The notes under the pieces are model-generated. The model saw nothing but the letters and a program-made list of their open reading frames with translations, had not been told where the DNA came from and did not search any database. Positions 38,697 through 45,542 of a stretch of DNA of 64,000 nt are shown here, in pieces (position 1 is the stretch's first letter; every line of letters begins with the position of its first letter). Source of the DNA: Gammaproteobacteria bacterium (GTDB lineage: Bacteria > Pseudomonadota > Gammaproteobacteria > Burkholderiales > Burkholderiaceae_B); assembly GCA_018815245.1 (NCBI GenBank), contig JAHIXK010000011.1, positions 310,001 to 374,000 of the forward strand, read 5' to 3'. The position numbers and the translations under genes are program-made.

Positions 38697-38773
38697 CGGA
38701 ATGTGGCGCAGCCTGGTAGCGCACTTGCATGGGGTGCAAGGGGTCGGAGGTTCGAATCCTCTCATTCCGACCA
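38697..38773 (+). tRNA. tRNA-Pro (anticodon GGG)
   Basis: The 77-base sequence folds into a cloverleaf. The acceptor stem CGGAATG pairs with CATTCCG, the anticodon arm CTTGC-ATGGGGT-GCAAG gives GGG, and the T-arm carries GGTTCGAATCC. CCA is encoded (38771-38773). It lies at the left boundary of the accessory cassette region. Confidence 0.97.
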
Positions 38774-38780
38774 AAAATTG

Positions 38781-38816
38781 AAAAAGGCCTGGGTATAACA
38801 ACCCGGGCCTTTTTTA
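38781..38816 (+). terminator. Rho-independent terminator after tRNA-Pro
   Basis: AAAAAGGCCTGGGT and ACCCGGGCCTTTTTT form a long stem with one mismatch around a 6-base loop, followed by a further T-rich tract. Confidence 0.88.
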
Positions 38817-38820
38817 TTTT

Positions 38821-39241
38821 TAATCCCTGGCGAAGTGGCTCGACCCATCTATTATCACCCGACAACAATAGTTGCTAGCCTGAAGCACTGCCGCACTCCT
38901 GCAGATCAAGCACTGCGTACCATCTTGAAATACCTCAGCCGGGCAAATCATGATCAAAAAAGCCGTAGTTTATGTTTGCCTGCTGTGCGCTAACAGTTTA
39001 TTTGGTGGGCCTGATGACGACGTTGCCAGTGTTCGAGTTTTATGGGGGTTGGTTGTGAAATGGGTTGTCGGACTGAACGGATGTTGGGTTTGTTCGCCTG
39101 GTTGTGTTGTTCGGATAAGCAGAGTTTATTTTTCATTCGATTGACGGTAAGCTCATTCAATATTCTGAATTTACTGGTATTTCATCGTATTTCCAGATTG
39201 TGCGAATAACTGGATATCGCCGTTTTTGTTCGATAAAACTA
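38821..39241. other. Left flank of the cassette array, no supported gene
   Basis: This stretch lies between the tRNA-Pro terminator and the first cassette boundary. The only frame of note (38950-39144, 64 codons, plus strand) lacks a ribosome binding site and any recognisable family. I looked for a divergent integron integrase (minus strand) and saw none of the tyrosine-recombinase motifs in any frame. The last 50 bases contain an attI-like sequence, TAAAACTAGTTAAAC (39234-39248), resembling the end of attI1 (TAAAACAAAGTTAGGC). Confidence 0.4.
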
Positions 39242-39250
39242 GTTAAACCG

Positions 39251-39919
39251 ATGCCTAAAATTATCGTAGCCCTATTCCTCGCGAGCGTGCTGGTGATCTC
39301 CGGCCTCCTCGTAGCTGATGCCTCTATTGCACAGTACCTCGCTGTTTTGATTTCCCTGTTAGCGCTTGTAGTGTCGATTGTTTCAGCCTTTAAAGAAGAC
39401 ATCTTCCCGTTCCAGCCAGTAGTGCTTTTGGATGAAATAATCCTAGCTCCGACAAGTGGTCCTTCACACGACAGTCTTGCTCTCGTGTTGCCGATTACTT
39501 TCATGAACAAAGGTAATGGTGCCGGAGTAGTTCACATGCTTGCACTTCGCGTGGAATGCGATGGAGTAGTCAAGATGTATACGCCGTTGGCACAGGTGGA
39601 TTTTCAGAAATATTTGTCAGGCATGCGTAAACTCCACGGCGAAAATATTGTTGGTTCGTTCAATGCCTTTTCCTTAGATGCAAAAGAAACCCAAAAGAAG
39701 CACCTCCTATTCTCTCAAGAGGAAAAGGCGGAGAAGTATCCTTTCTCGACATGGAAAGAGGGGAATTACACATTCCGGCTATTTTTAAACCAATCAAACG
39801 GTGGCCGTGCCACTGAGGTAGCAACACTAGGCCCGATGCAAATCACGGGAGAGATGCTCTTAAACTATGCGAACGGTACCGGATTGTCGCTGTGTCCAAG
39901 TCGTGCAATATCGGTCTAA
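39251..39919 (+). CDS. Cassette 1: membrane-anchored protein of unknown function
   Basis: I do not recognise this 222-residue protein. From the ATG at 39251 it starts with two adjacent hydrophobic segments (about residues 3-22 and 26-47: IIVALFLASVLVISGLL, IAQYLAVLISLLALVVSIV). A soluble, probably beta-rich domain of about 170 residues follows, which would face the periplasm or cytoplasm (LALVLPITFMNKGNGAG, VVHMLALRVECDG). The ATG lies 3 bases after the GTTAAAC cassette boundary. The open frame extends upstream to a GTG at 39200, outside the cassette. The stop codon lies inside the attC box GTCTAAC, the classical cassette arrangement. Confidence 0.7.
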   Translation: MPKIIVALFLASVLVISGLLVADASIAQYLAVLISLLALVVSIVSAFKEDIFPFQPVVLLDEIILAPTSGPSHDSLALVLPITFMNKGNGAGVVHMLALRVECDGVVKMYTPLAQVDFQKYLSGMRKLHGENIVGSFNAFSLDAKETQKKHLLFSQEEKAEKYPFSTWKEGNYTFRLFLNQSNGGRATEVATLGPMQITGEMLLNYANGTGLSLCPSRAISV

Positions 39920-40011
39920 CAAGGTGTTGCAGTGGGACGTTTGACCCGTCGGCCATTTTGCTGCCCCAAACTGTCCGAAACCTCAAACGCCCCTGAACAC
40001 CGGCGTTAGAC
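39914..40011 (+). repeat. attC site of cassette 1
   Basis: GTCTAAC (39914-39920) and GTTAGAC (40005-40011) are perfect inverted repeats. Inside them AGGTGTT pairs with AACACC, and AGTGGGACGTTTGA pairs with TCAAACGCCCCT with unpaired T and A bases, which matches the extrahelical bases of attC hairpins. Total length is 98 bases. Confidence 0.85.
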
Positions 40012-40025
40012 CCCAGTGAGATAAT

Positions 40026-40382
40026 GTGCGAAGACTACTCTCGAACTTTCCTTTAGTAATTGGCTTTGCAGTGGCGTTTATGCTTGTATCTGCGGTTTTC
40101 AGTTTCGCCACAGGGAAGTGGCACTGGTTCGGGCGGTCGGGAGCTGTGGGGACCATCGCAGGTGCAATTCTCACCGTGCGACCGCTCGTCCGAATGGGAT
40201 TGGAAGAATGGGTGAGAGACTTGTCCACAATTGATGGAGGGCACATTATTCCCACGCCAGAAGAAGTTGAGGCTAATCGCCAAGCAAAGACCGATGCTAG
40301 AGCTGTGAGTTGCGGTGCCATACTGGCAGTTTTCGGTACGTTGGTTTGGGCATACGGCGACCTGATCGGTGCCGCGCCGTGA
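40026..40382 (+). CDS. Cassette 2: small membrane protein of unknown function
   Basis: The 118-residue product starts at a GTG 15 bases after the cassette boundary. It has one clear transmembrane segment near the N-terminus (VIGFAVAFMLVSAVFSF), a second hydrophobic stretch (AVGTIAGAILTV) around residues 40-51 and a third at the C-terminus (GAILAVFGTLVWAYGDLI). Between them lies a charged loop with EEVEANRQAKTDARA. No family was recognised. The stop codon is 2 bases before the next attC box. Confidence 0.65.
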   Translation: MRRLLSNFPLVIGFAVAFMLVSAVFSFATGKWHWFGRSGAVGTIAGAILTVRPLVRMGLEEWVRDLSTIDGGHIIPTPEEVEANRQAKTDARAVSCGAILAVFGTLVWAYGDLIGAAP

Positions 40383-40383
40383 G

Positions 40384-40476
40384 GTCTAACAAGTTGTTCG
40401 ACACGGGCGCACAAATGCGTCCGCGCGGCATGCCGCGCTCCTATTTCCGGTGCGCCGCTCAACTCAAACGTTATGT
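40384..40476 (+). repeat. attC site of cassette 2
   Basis: GTCTAAC (40384-40390) and GTTATGT (40470-40476) are the outer boxes. AGTTG pairs with CAACT, and GGGCGCAC pairs with GTGCGCC in the central stem. The imperfect match of the outer boxes is expected because the bases after G in the right box belong to the next cassette. Confidence 0.8.
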
Positions 40477-40514
40477 GCCAGAGTCCGCCGTTCTACGGAG
40501 TAAATGGAGTGAGT

Positions 40515-41129
40515 ATGCGATTTTTATACGTAATGGATCCTATGTGTGCTTGGTGTTATGGGTTTCAGCCGGAGTTAGATCGATTTCTAGAACAGTATCC
40601 TTCAGCGGAAGTTGACTGGATAATGGGAGGGTTAGCTCCTGATACAAAAGAACCCATGAACGAAAGCCTAAAAGAAGCGATCTCTTCTTATTGGCATAAA
40701 ATCGAAAAAGTTTCTCAAGTGACGTTTAATCACAGTTATTGGGATCGAAATACACCTTATCGTTCAACATACCAAGCTTGTAGAGCAGTGATATCAGCTG
40801 AAAAGTTAGCCGTAAAGAACTCTCAAAATATGGTAAAAGCTATTCAATCTGCTTATTACCGTGAAGCTAGGAACCCTTCCTTAGATAAAACACTGATTGA
40901 TTGTGCTGGGGCAATAGGTTTATCCGAGGAGCAGTTTTTAGGTGTCCTTCACTCCGAGGAAACTGAACTTCAGTTTCAGGAACATTTAGCAATTACGCGT
41001 CGTTTTCAAGTTAGTGGGTTTCCCGCCTTCTTTTATATTAATAAAGAAAAACAGGTTTATCCTCTAACTCACGGTTTTTGCAAAGCTGAAGAGCTTTTTG
41101 AACGTTTCGGTCAAATTATAGAAGAGTAA
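40515..41129 (+). CDS. Cassette 3: DsbA/FrnE-like thiol oxidoreductase
   Basis: The 204-residue protein has a thioredoxin-fold DsbA-like signature: an N-terminal strand MRFLYVMDP directly followed by the CxxC active site (MCAWCYGF, Cys about 11 and 14), an all-helical insertion and the C-terminal cis-Pro loop VSGFPAFFYI. It belongs to the DsbA-related/FrnE (2-hydroxychromene-2-carboxylate isomerase-like) group. It has no signal peptide, so it probably acts in the cytoplasm. The ATG at 40515 has a GGAG site. The gene is strikingly AT-rich compared with the flanking chromosome, indicating a different source. Confidence 0.85.
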   Translation: MRFLYVMDPMCAWCYGFQPELDRFLEQYPSAEVDWIMGGLAPDTKEPMNESLKEAISSYWHKIEKVSQVTFNHSYWDRNTPYRSTYQACRAVISAEKLAVKNSQNMVKAIQSAYYREARNPSLDKTLIDCAGAIGLSEEQFLGVLHSEETELQFQEHLAITRRFQVSGFPAFFYINKEKQVYPLTHGFCKAEELFERFGQIIEE

Positions 41130-41131
41130 GC

Positions 41132-41230
41132 ACATAACAAAGCGTTTAATAGCGACTTCCGTAATGTGTGCTAGTTTCGCTTCGCTCAAGTTTGGCACAC
41201 ATTACTCCGTGCCTTAACGCGGCGTTATGG
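41132..41230 (+). repeat. attC site of cassette 3
   Basis: ACATAAC (41132-41138) and GTTATGG (41224-41230) are the outer boxes. GCGTTTAA pairs with TTAACGC, and GTAATGTGTGC pairs with GCACACATTAC in the central stem. The AAAGCGTTTAA...TTAACGCGGCGTTATG pattern resembles attC sites of marine chromosomal integrons. Confidence 0.85.
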
Positions 41231-41321
41231 CTCAAAGTTCAGCCGCTCCAACACGGCCCAAGCTGATTTTAAATATGCTCAACTTGGCAAAAATACATAT
41301 CTATTTTCATTGACAATATAC

Positions 41322-41624
41322 ATGACCATTAATATCAAAAATGAATCCAAAGTCGCGGTCAGCTGTTCAAATTGCCGGGCTTCTTGCTGCCGCTTAGAGG
41401 TCATGATTCTTAGTGACACAGGTGTTCCAGAGGTCCATATTTCACGCGACAAATGGGGCGCAGAAACAATGTTGCGTTTAGATGATGGTTGGTGCTCTGC
41501 TATAGATCGCGAAACCTTCATGTGTTCGATTTATGAAAACCGGCCTTTGATTTGTCGTGAATTTGAATTGGGGTCATTTGAATGCATTAATGAAAGGGCT
41601 GTACAGGTGGTGGCTTCGTGCTGA
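41322..41624 (+). CDS. Cassette 4: YkgJ-type cysteine-cluster protein
   Basis: The 100-residue product carries the Cx2Cx3CC motif (CSNCRASCC) near residue 17 and further cysteines in GWCSAI, FMCSIYENRPLICREF and SFEC. This is the pattern of the CxxCxxCC/YkgJ family, thought to bind zinc or an iron-sulfur cluster. I placed the start at the ATG 41322; a TTG four codons earlier is an alternative. Its job is unknown. This family is often found as a mobile cassette gene. Confidence 0.8.
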   Translation: MTINIKNESKVAVSCSNCRASCCRLEVMILSDTGVPEVHISRDKWGAETMLRLDDGWCSAIDRETFMCSIYENRPLICREFELGSFECINERAVQVVASC

Positions 41625-41665
41625 TTTTATTAGGCAATGCAGGTTGTTTTTTTATCAGATTTTAG

Positions 41666-41767
41666 CCATTACAAAGTGCTCCAGCGGACATTTTTTCCGT
41701 CGCTTGGTTTTGTGGTTGTTGCCACAAAAAAGCGCCTCCAAAAATGCCGCTGAGCACGGCGTTGTGC
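41666..41767 (+). repeat. attC site of cassette 4, left core altered
   Basis: The right box is GTTGTGC (41761-41767). The left box reads CCATTACAAAG, where an intact site would have AACAAAG, so the conserved AAC is changed. The hairpin itself is well formed: AGTGCTC with GAGCAC, AGCGG...ATTTTT with AAAAATGCCGCT, and GGTTTTGTGG with CCACAAAA. Confidence 0.65.
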
Positions 41768-41804
41768 GTTACAGAAATTCCCTGATGTGAAAGGAGCTTA
41801 AACC

Positions 41805-42521
41805 ATGGCAGATACGAAAACGGTCGTCCTTGTGCACGGGGCGTGGTGCGGAGACTGGATTTTTTGGAAGCTAAAGTCCTGCCTGGAGAAGCGCGGTATT
41901 CGCTGCGTTGGCACGAACCTGCCAACGGGTGGCGCGAATGACACCTCCGTCAGCGCGCACGATGATGCTGCATACCTTCGAGACCTGATTGACAAGATCG
42001 ACGGCCCGGTGGTCCTGGCCGGCAAGTCTTACGGCGGCGCGGTCATCAGCGGTGCCGGCGTTGATCGATCGAGCATCGCGCACCTTGTATATATCGCGGC
42101 CGTCATGCCGCAGGCCGGTGAGCCGTTTCAGCGGACCATGCGGGCGTCCCTTACCCTCGAGTTCGCGCAAGGGATCAAACTGCTCCCGGATGGACGCTTT
42201 GCCATGGACGTCGAGGTCGGTGCGCGCTGTGCGTTCTCACAGGCGCCCGAGAATGACCGCGATGTCTGGCGCCGGGAGGCAAGACCGATGTCGATGGGTC
42301 GCGATCCATCGATCGCCTTCGATCGCGTCGCGTGGGGCGCCGTGCCGTCGACTTACATTGTCTGCGCTGAGGACAAGGCCATTAATCCGACCGCTCAAAG
42401 GGCCTGGGCTGCCCGAGCCACTCACATGATCGAAGCGCCGTTCGACCACTCGCCGGGCGTGTCGCATCCGGACGCCGTTGCCGACATACTGAGCCGCATC
42501 GCGCGGGCACCCAACGGGTAG
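41805..42521 (+). CDS. Cassette 5: alpha/beta hydrolase
   Basis: The 238-residue protein is an alpha/beta-hydrolase of the methylesterase/salicylate-binding-protein type. It has the oxyanion strand VVLVHGAWCGDW, a nucleophile elbow GKSYGG (Ser about 75), acid VCAEDKAI and a C-terminal catalytic His in the HSPGVSHP region. An AAAGGAG site precedes the ATG. The gene is GC-rich, unlike the AT-rich cassettes around it, so it came from another genome background. The substrate is not predictable. Confidence 0.85.
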   Translation: MADTKTVVLVHGAWCGDWIFWKLKSCLEKRGIRCVGTNLPTGGANDTSVSAHDDAAYLRDLIDKIDGPVVLAGKSYGGAVISGAGVDRSSIAHLVYIAAVMPQAGEPFQRTMRASLTLEFAQGIKLLPDGRFAMDVEVGARCAFSQAPENDRDVWRREARPMSMGRDPSIAFDRVAWGAVPSTYIVCAEDKAINPTAQRAWAARATHMIEAPFDHSPGVSHPDAVADILSRIARAPNG

Positions 42522-42567
42522 CGCGCCATGTGGGACTGGCGACCACCGATCTGCGGCGGCGTTATGC
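42509..42567 (+). repeat. attC site of cassette 5, 59 bases
   Basis: ACCCAAC (42509-42515) and GTTATGC (42561-42567) bound a 59-base element. GCGCC pairs with GGCGGC, and GTGG with CCAC in the centre. The site begins inside the hydrolase coding sequence, with the stop codon at 42519-42521. Pairing is weaker than in the other sites, so the call is less sure. Confidence 0.55.
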
Positions 42568-42604
42568 ATCTAATGAACATCGACTCTAAGGACCTACCTC
42601 AAGC

Positions 42605-42847
42605 ATGAATGTTGAGCAATCTAATAACCCCTTGCATGGAGTTACTCTTGAGACTGTTGTCGTGAAGCTTGTTGAACACTACGGCTGGAATGAGCTCGCC
42701 AATAAAATTAGTATCAATTGTTTCAAGAATGATCCGTCTGTGAAATCCAGCCTGAAATTTCTTCGAAAAACGCCTTGGGCCAGAGAGCAAGTGGAGCATT
42801 TGTATCTCTCTACACTTGCATCACCAAGCGATCCGAAAAGTACATAA
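42605..42847 (+). CDS. Cassette 6: VF530-family DNA-binding protein
   Basis: The 80-residue protein matches the VF530/DUF2132 family in [43 protein letters not shown] and [10 protein letters not shown]. The Vibrio fischeri member VF530 has a helical double-stranded-DNA-binding fold. The protein has no known cellular role. The stop codon lies in the ACATAAC box of the following site, as in the first cassette. Confidence 0.9.
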   Translation: MNVEQSNNPLHGVTLETVVVKLVEHYGWNELANKISINCFKNDPSVKSSLKFLRKTPWAREQVEHLYLSTLASPSDPKST

Positions 42848-42936
42848 CATATTGCTGCACACTGTCACCTGCGGCGCAGGTGGGCTTAGATGCTAGGGGC
42901 TCACTTACGCCGCATCAACATTCGGCATCGTTTGGC
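42842..42936 (+). repeat. attC site of cassette 6, degenerate at its right end
   Basis: ACATAAC (42842-42848) is a good left box containing the gene's stop codon. A central palindrome CACCTGCGGCGCAGGTG is present. The best right box is GTTTGGC (42930-42936), with only partial inner pairing (CATATTG with CAACAT). The site may be decayed, marking the end of the array. Confidence 0.45.
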
Positions 42937-42990
42937 CTATCAGGTTTTGGAGCCACTACGAATAGTAAACAACCAGCCGCTATTTGTTCT

Positions 42991-43563
42991 TTACACAACC
43001 CGCACAATCATCCACACCAAAAAAGCCAAAACCCCCACACTCATCAAGCCAGTCACAATGCCCGCGATGATCGCAAAGCCGTCTCGCGCGATTAAGCCAA
43101 GCCCAATTAAAATGAGGGCAACGGCGGGGGTGCTGTTTCCACCGGGTATTGGCAGAAAAATCATGAAACCCATCAGCGCAATGAATGGCACCAGCCAGCC
43201 GCTGTGCGTGGGGCTGCTTAATGATTCAAGCCGTGGAGTGCAAATTCGGTCGGCCTTGGTGTAAACCCAGCCCAGAATTTTAATCATCCGGGTGGCGGAT
43301 GCTTTGGATAGCTGAACACGGCACACCGACTCTGGAAGACCGTGCCCGCTGTTGTTGGTCCACATTCTGTGTGCAACTGACCAAATACCCAGCGAGAACA
43401 GCAGCCCGGAAAAGGGGACGGGCAACAGGGTAAGCACCGCCAAAAAAAGCAGCATTGCGCCATGGGCGGATTCACCGTGCATGTCCGCAAGAAAACGGAC
43501 AGACACACGGTCGTCGTGGGGGTGCTCAACGGCGGTTTTCAGGCGGCCCAGCAAATCATTCAT
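42991..43563 (-). CDS. ExoD-family exopolysaccharide synthesis protein
   Basis: The 190-residue protein belongs to the ExoD family of inner-membrane proteins linked to exopolysaccharide production and alkali tolerance in rhizobia. It has an N-terminal cytoplasmic part, then hydrophobic segments at MLLFLAVLTLLPVPFSGLLFSLG, FIALMGFMIFLPIPGG (in part) and two closely spaced C-terminal helices. The ATG at 43563 follows a TTG two codons upstream, which is the other possible start. It lies 22 bases downstream of the EamA transporter gene on the same strand and 55 bases beyond the cassette array's right end. Confidence 0.85.
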   Translation of the reverse strand: MNDLLGRLKTAVEHPHDDRVSVRFLADMHGESAHGAMLLFLAVLTLLPVPFSGLLFSLGIWSVAHRMWTNNSGHGLPESVCRVQLSKASATRMIKILGWVYTKADRICTPRLESLSSPTHSGWLVPFIALMGFMIFLPIPGGNSTPAVALILIGLGLIARDGFAIIAGIVTGLMSVGVLAFLVWMIVRVV

Positions 43564-43584
43564 TGCCAAGTCTCATGGGTATGA

Positions 43585-44535
43585 TCAGCGGGCAGTATAA
43601 CCTTCTTGCGGGTTTGGCTTGCTTCGCCCAACCAGGTAGACCCCTGCCAACACAAACCCGGCACCTATCAACTGAAACACGGAGATGGGTTCAGCCAGCA
43701 ATGCCCATGCAAACACAATGCTAAGTACCGGGCCCAGTGTGCCGATCAAGGCGGTACGGGCCGAACCAATGATGCGAATGGCGGCTGTTTGCCACACCAC
43801 TGGCAACACGGTGGAAAACACACCCATGGCTGCGCAATACACATACACGGGGACAGGCTGCACCAGGCTGCTGATGGGCTGTGTGGCAATGAAGTGCAAT
43901 TGGGTGGCACCTGTGGATACCAGCGTGGCCAGCACGGCAAAGCGCAGTGAGCCAATTTTGCGCACCATGCCTTCTGTGCCTGCGCTGTAAAGTGCGTAGG
44001 ATAAAGCCGAGCCAAACACCAAGGCTGCACCCAATAGCAAGGCTGATGTGTTTTCTGTGAACGACAAGTCGTGCCAGAACGCGATGCCAATTCCAATATA
44101 AGACAACACCACCGCTGCCACTTGCGATTTTCTCAGCACATGGCCCATGAATAACACGCCTATCATCAGGGTGAGGGTGGGGTAGGTAAAAAGGATCAAG
44201 CGCTCCAGGCCCGCAGAAATATATTGCAGGCCCATGAAGTCGAGAATGCTGGCGCCGTAGTAGCCCAGTAGCCCGAGTAACATCAGCATGCCCCAGTCTG
44301 AACGGCTTAAAGGCGGGCCGCTTTTCAACACCTTGCGGCCGATCCACAAAAACAGCGGCAAGGCAAACAGCATGCGCAGTGAAAGTGCGGTGATCGGGTC
44401 GATGGTCGACACACTGTAGGCCAGCTTCACGAAGATGGCTTTCATGGAGAAGCCGGTTGCTGCCAGCACGGCCAGCAACACGCCCATTCGTTCAAGGGGC
44501 ATTCGGTTGAAGTACAGGGTGGCCGCGGCAATCAT
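43585..44535 (-). CDS. EamA/DMT-family transporter
   Basis: From the ATG at 44535 the protein has 316 residues and ten predicted membrane helices arranged as two EamA repeats, typical of RhaT/YdcZ-like metabolite exporters. Segments such as GSALSYALYSAGTEGMV and GTLGPVLSIVFAWALLAEPIS with the C-terminal GAGFVLAGVYLVGRS are characteristic. The frame extends to 44607, but that would overlap the divergent LysR gene and its promoter. The substrate is unknown; the divergent LysR regulator may control it. Confidence 0.88.
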   Translation of the reverse strand: MIAAATLYFNRMPLERMGVLLAVLAATGFSMKAIFVKLAYSVSTIDPITALSLRMLFALPLFLWIGRKVLKSGPPLSRSDWGMLMLLGLLGYYGASILDFMGLQYISAGLERLILFTYPTLTLMIGVLFMGHVLRKSQVAAVVLSYIGIGIAFWHDLSFTENTSALLLGAALVFGSALSYALYSAGTEGMVRKIGSLRFAVLATLVSTGATQLHFIATQPISSLVQPVPVYVYCAAMGVFSTVLPVVWQTAAIRIIGSARTALIGTLGPVLSIVFAWALLAEPISVFQLIGAGFVLAGVYLVGRSKPNPQEGYTAR

Positions 44536-44552
44536 GATGAACTCAAGAATTC

Positions 44553-44582
44553 TTGTATATCGAATGATGAACCCGCTAGAAT
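44553..44582 (+). promoter_or_regulatory. Predicted promoter of the LysR-KdpDE-like-kup genes
   Basis: TTGTAT (44553-44558) and TAGAAT (44577-44582) are separated by 18 bases between the divergent EamA and LysR genes. Transcription would start around 44589, which is downstream of the ATG at 44586 and so favours the ATG at 44622 as the LysR start. Confidence 0.5.
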
Positions 44583-44621
44583 CCAATGAAAAGTGATATT
44601 TCAGCAACTAAGCGTTCGAAA

Positions 44622-45542
44622 ATGACGAATCCTTCTCGCTATGACCTTGATGATCTGCGTGTGTTCCTCGCCATTGCCGAGGCACAGAACCTGACCCATG
44701 GGGCGCAGCAGGTGAATTTGGCACCTTCGTCTGCCAGCCACCGCTTGCGTGGGCTGGAAGAGGCCATGGGCACGCCCCTGTTCACGCGTCAGGCGCGTGG
44801 TGTTACCTTGACCGCAGCCGGTGAAACGCTGATGCGCCACGCACGCCGCGTGTTTGCCCAGCTGGAGCAAATGCATGCAGACCTGTCGCCTTTGGCACGG
44901 GGTGTGCGCGGGCATGTTCGCTTGTGGGCCAACACCCATGCCACACACACGTATTTGCCAGCCGATTTGTCCGCATTCCTGAAAGACTTTCCGCAGGTCA
45001 GCATGTCGCTGGAAGAACACCCCAGCCTGGATATTGTGATGGCGGTTGTTCGGGGCGAGATTGACATGGGCGTGGTCGCCGACGAGGTTGAAGGGGCAGA
45101 CGTTGAGCTGATTCCATACCGGTTTGATCACCTTGTGTTGATTGCGCCGCTGAACCACCCGCGCGCCCGTCGCAAACGGATCAAGTTCAATGAGGTGTTG
45201 AACGACCCGTTTGTGATGTTGCATGCAGGTTCTTCCATTCATACTTTCACGGTGAACACTGCGGCCGCATTGGGCAAGCACCTGGATGTTCGAATTCAGG
45301 TGCGAAGTTTTGAGGCGGTGTGCAGAATGGTGTCAGCGGGTGTGGGCGTTGGTTTGGTACCGCGAAGTGCCTTGATTGATCAGCAGGGCAAGTTGCGTGC
45401 TGATTTGTCGGTGATTGAACTGGATGAGCCATGGGCACAACGCGATTTGAAGGTGTGTGTTCGCAATACCGATGCGTTGAATTCATTCGCAAAACATTTG
45501 CTGAAGCACTTGACTGCGAATTGCGGTGAGACAAAAAAATGA
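44622..45542 (+). CDS. LysR-family transcription regulator
   Basis: The 306-residue protein has the LysR helix-turn-helix at residues about 7-65 (YDLDDLRVFLAIAEAQNLTHGA, SHRLRGLEEAMGTPLFTR in parts) and a PBP2-type effector domain. Its stop overlaps the start of the next gene (ATGA), so it is transcribed with the sensor kinase. It is divergent from the EamA transporter. An ATG at 44586 would lengthen the protein by 12 residues but lies at the predicted transcription start. Confidence 0.88.
   Translation: MTNPSRYDLDDLRVFLAIAEAQNLTHGAQQVNLAPSSASHRLRGLEEAMGTPLFTRQARGVTLTAAGETLMRHARRVFAQLEQMHADLSPLARGVRGHVRLWANTHATHTYLPADLSAFLKDFPQVSMSLEEHPSLDIVMAVVRGEIDMGVVADEVEGADVELIPYRFDHLVLIAPLNHPRARRKRIKFNEVLNDPFVMLHAGSSIHTFTVNTAAALGKHLDVRIQVRSFEAVCRMVSAGVGVGLVPRSALIDQQGKLRADLSVIELDEPWAQRDLKVCVRNTDALNSFAKHLLKHLTANCGETKK

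Larger units (their letters stand above)
39242..42936 (+). mobile_element. Integron gene-cassette array (six cassettes) without integrase
   Basis: Six plus-strand genes alternate with attC-like sites at 39914-40011, 40384-40476, 41132-41230, 41666-41767, 42509-42567 and 42842-42936. Each complete site starts with an RYYYAAC-type box that overlaps or closely follows the gene's stop codon and ends with a GTTRRRY-type box. Between the boxes lies a long imperfect inverted repeat. The first cassette begins at a GTTAAAC core (39242-39248). Cassette base composition varies strongly, from an AT-rich DsbA-like gene to a GC-rich hydrolase, as expected for genes of different origin. No integrase gene is found in the window, so this is either a cluster of attC sites lacking integrase or an array whose integrase was lost. 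Confidence 0.85.

Noticed and set aside
38541-38801. Minus-strand frame with VGMRGFEPPTPC opposite tRNA-Pro
   Set aside because: The same tRNA antisense artefact, overlapping the merR-like gene and the terminator.
38950-39144. 64-codon plus-strand frame after the tRNA-Pro terminator
   Set aside because: It has no ribosome binding site, no recognised family and is Gly/Val/Trp-rich in a way typical of chance frames; kept as undefined flank.
39242-42936. Prophage or transposon as the origin of the accessory region
   Set aside because: No transposase, phage gene or terminal repeats were seen; the repeated attC-type hairpins and cassette spacing explain the region better.
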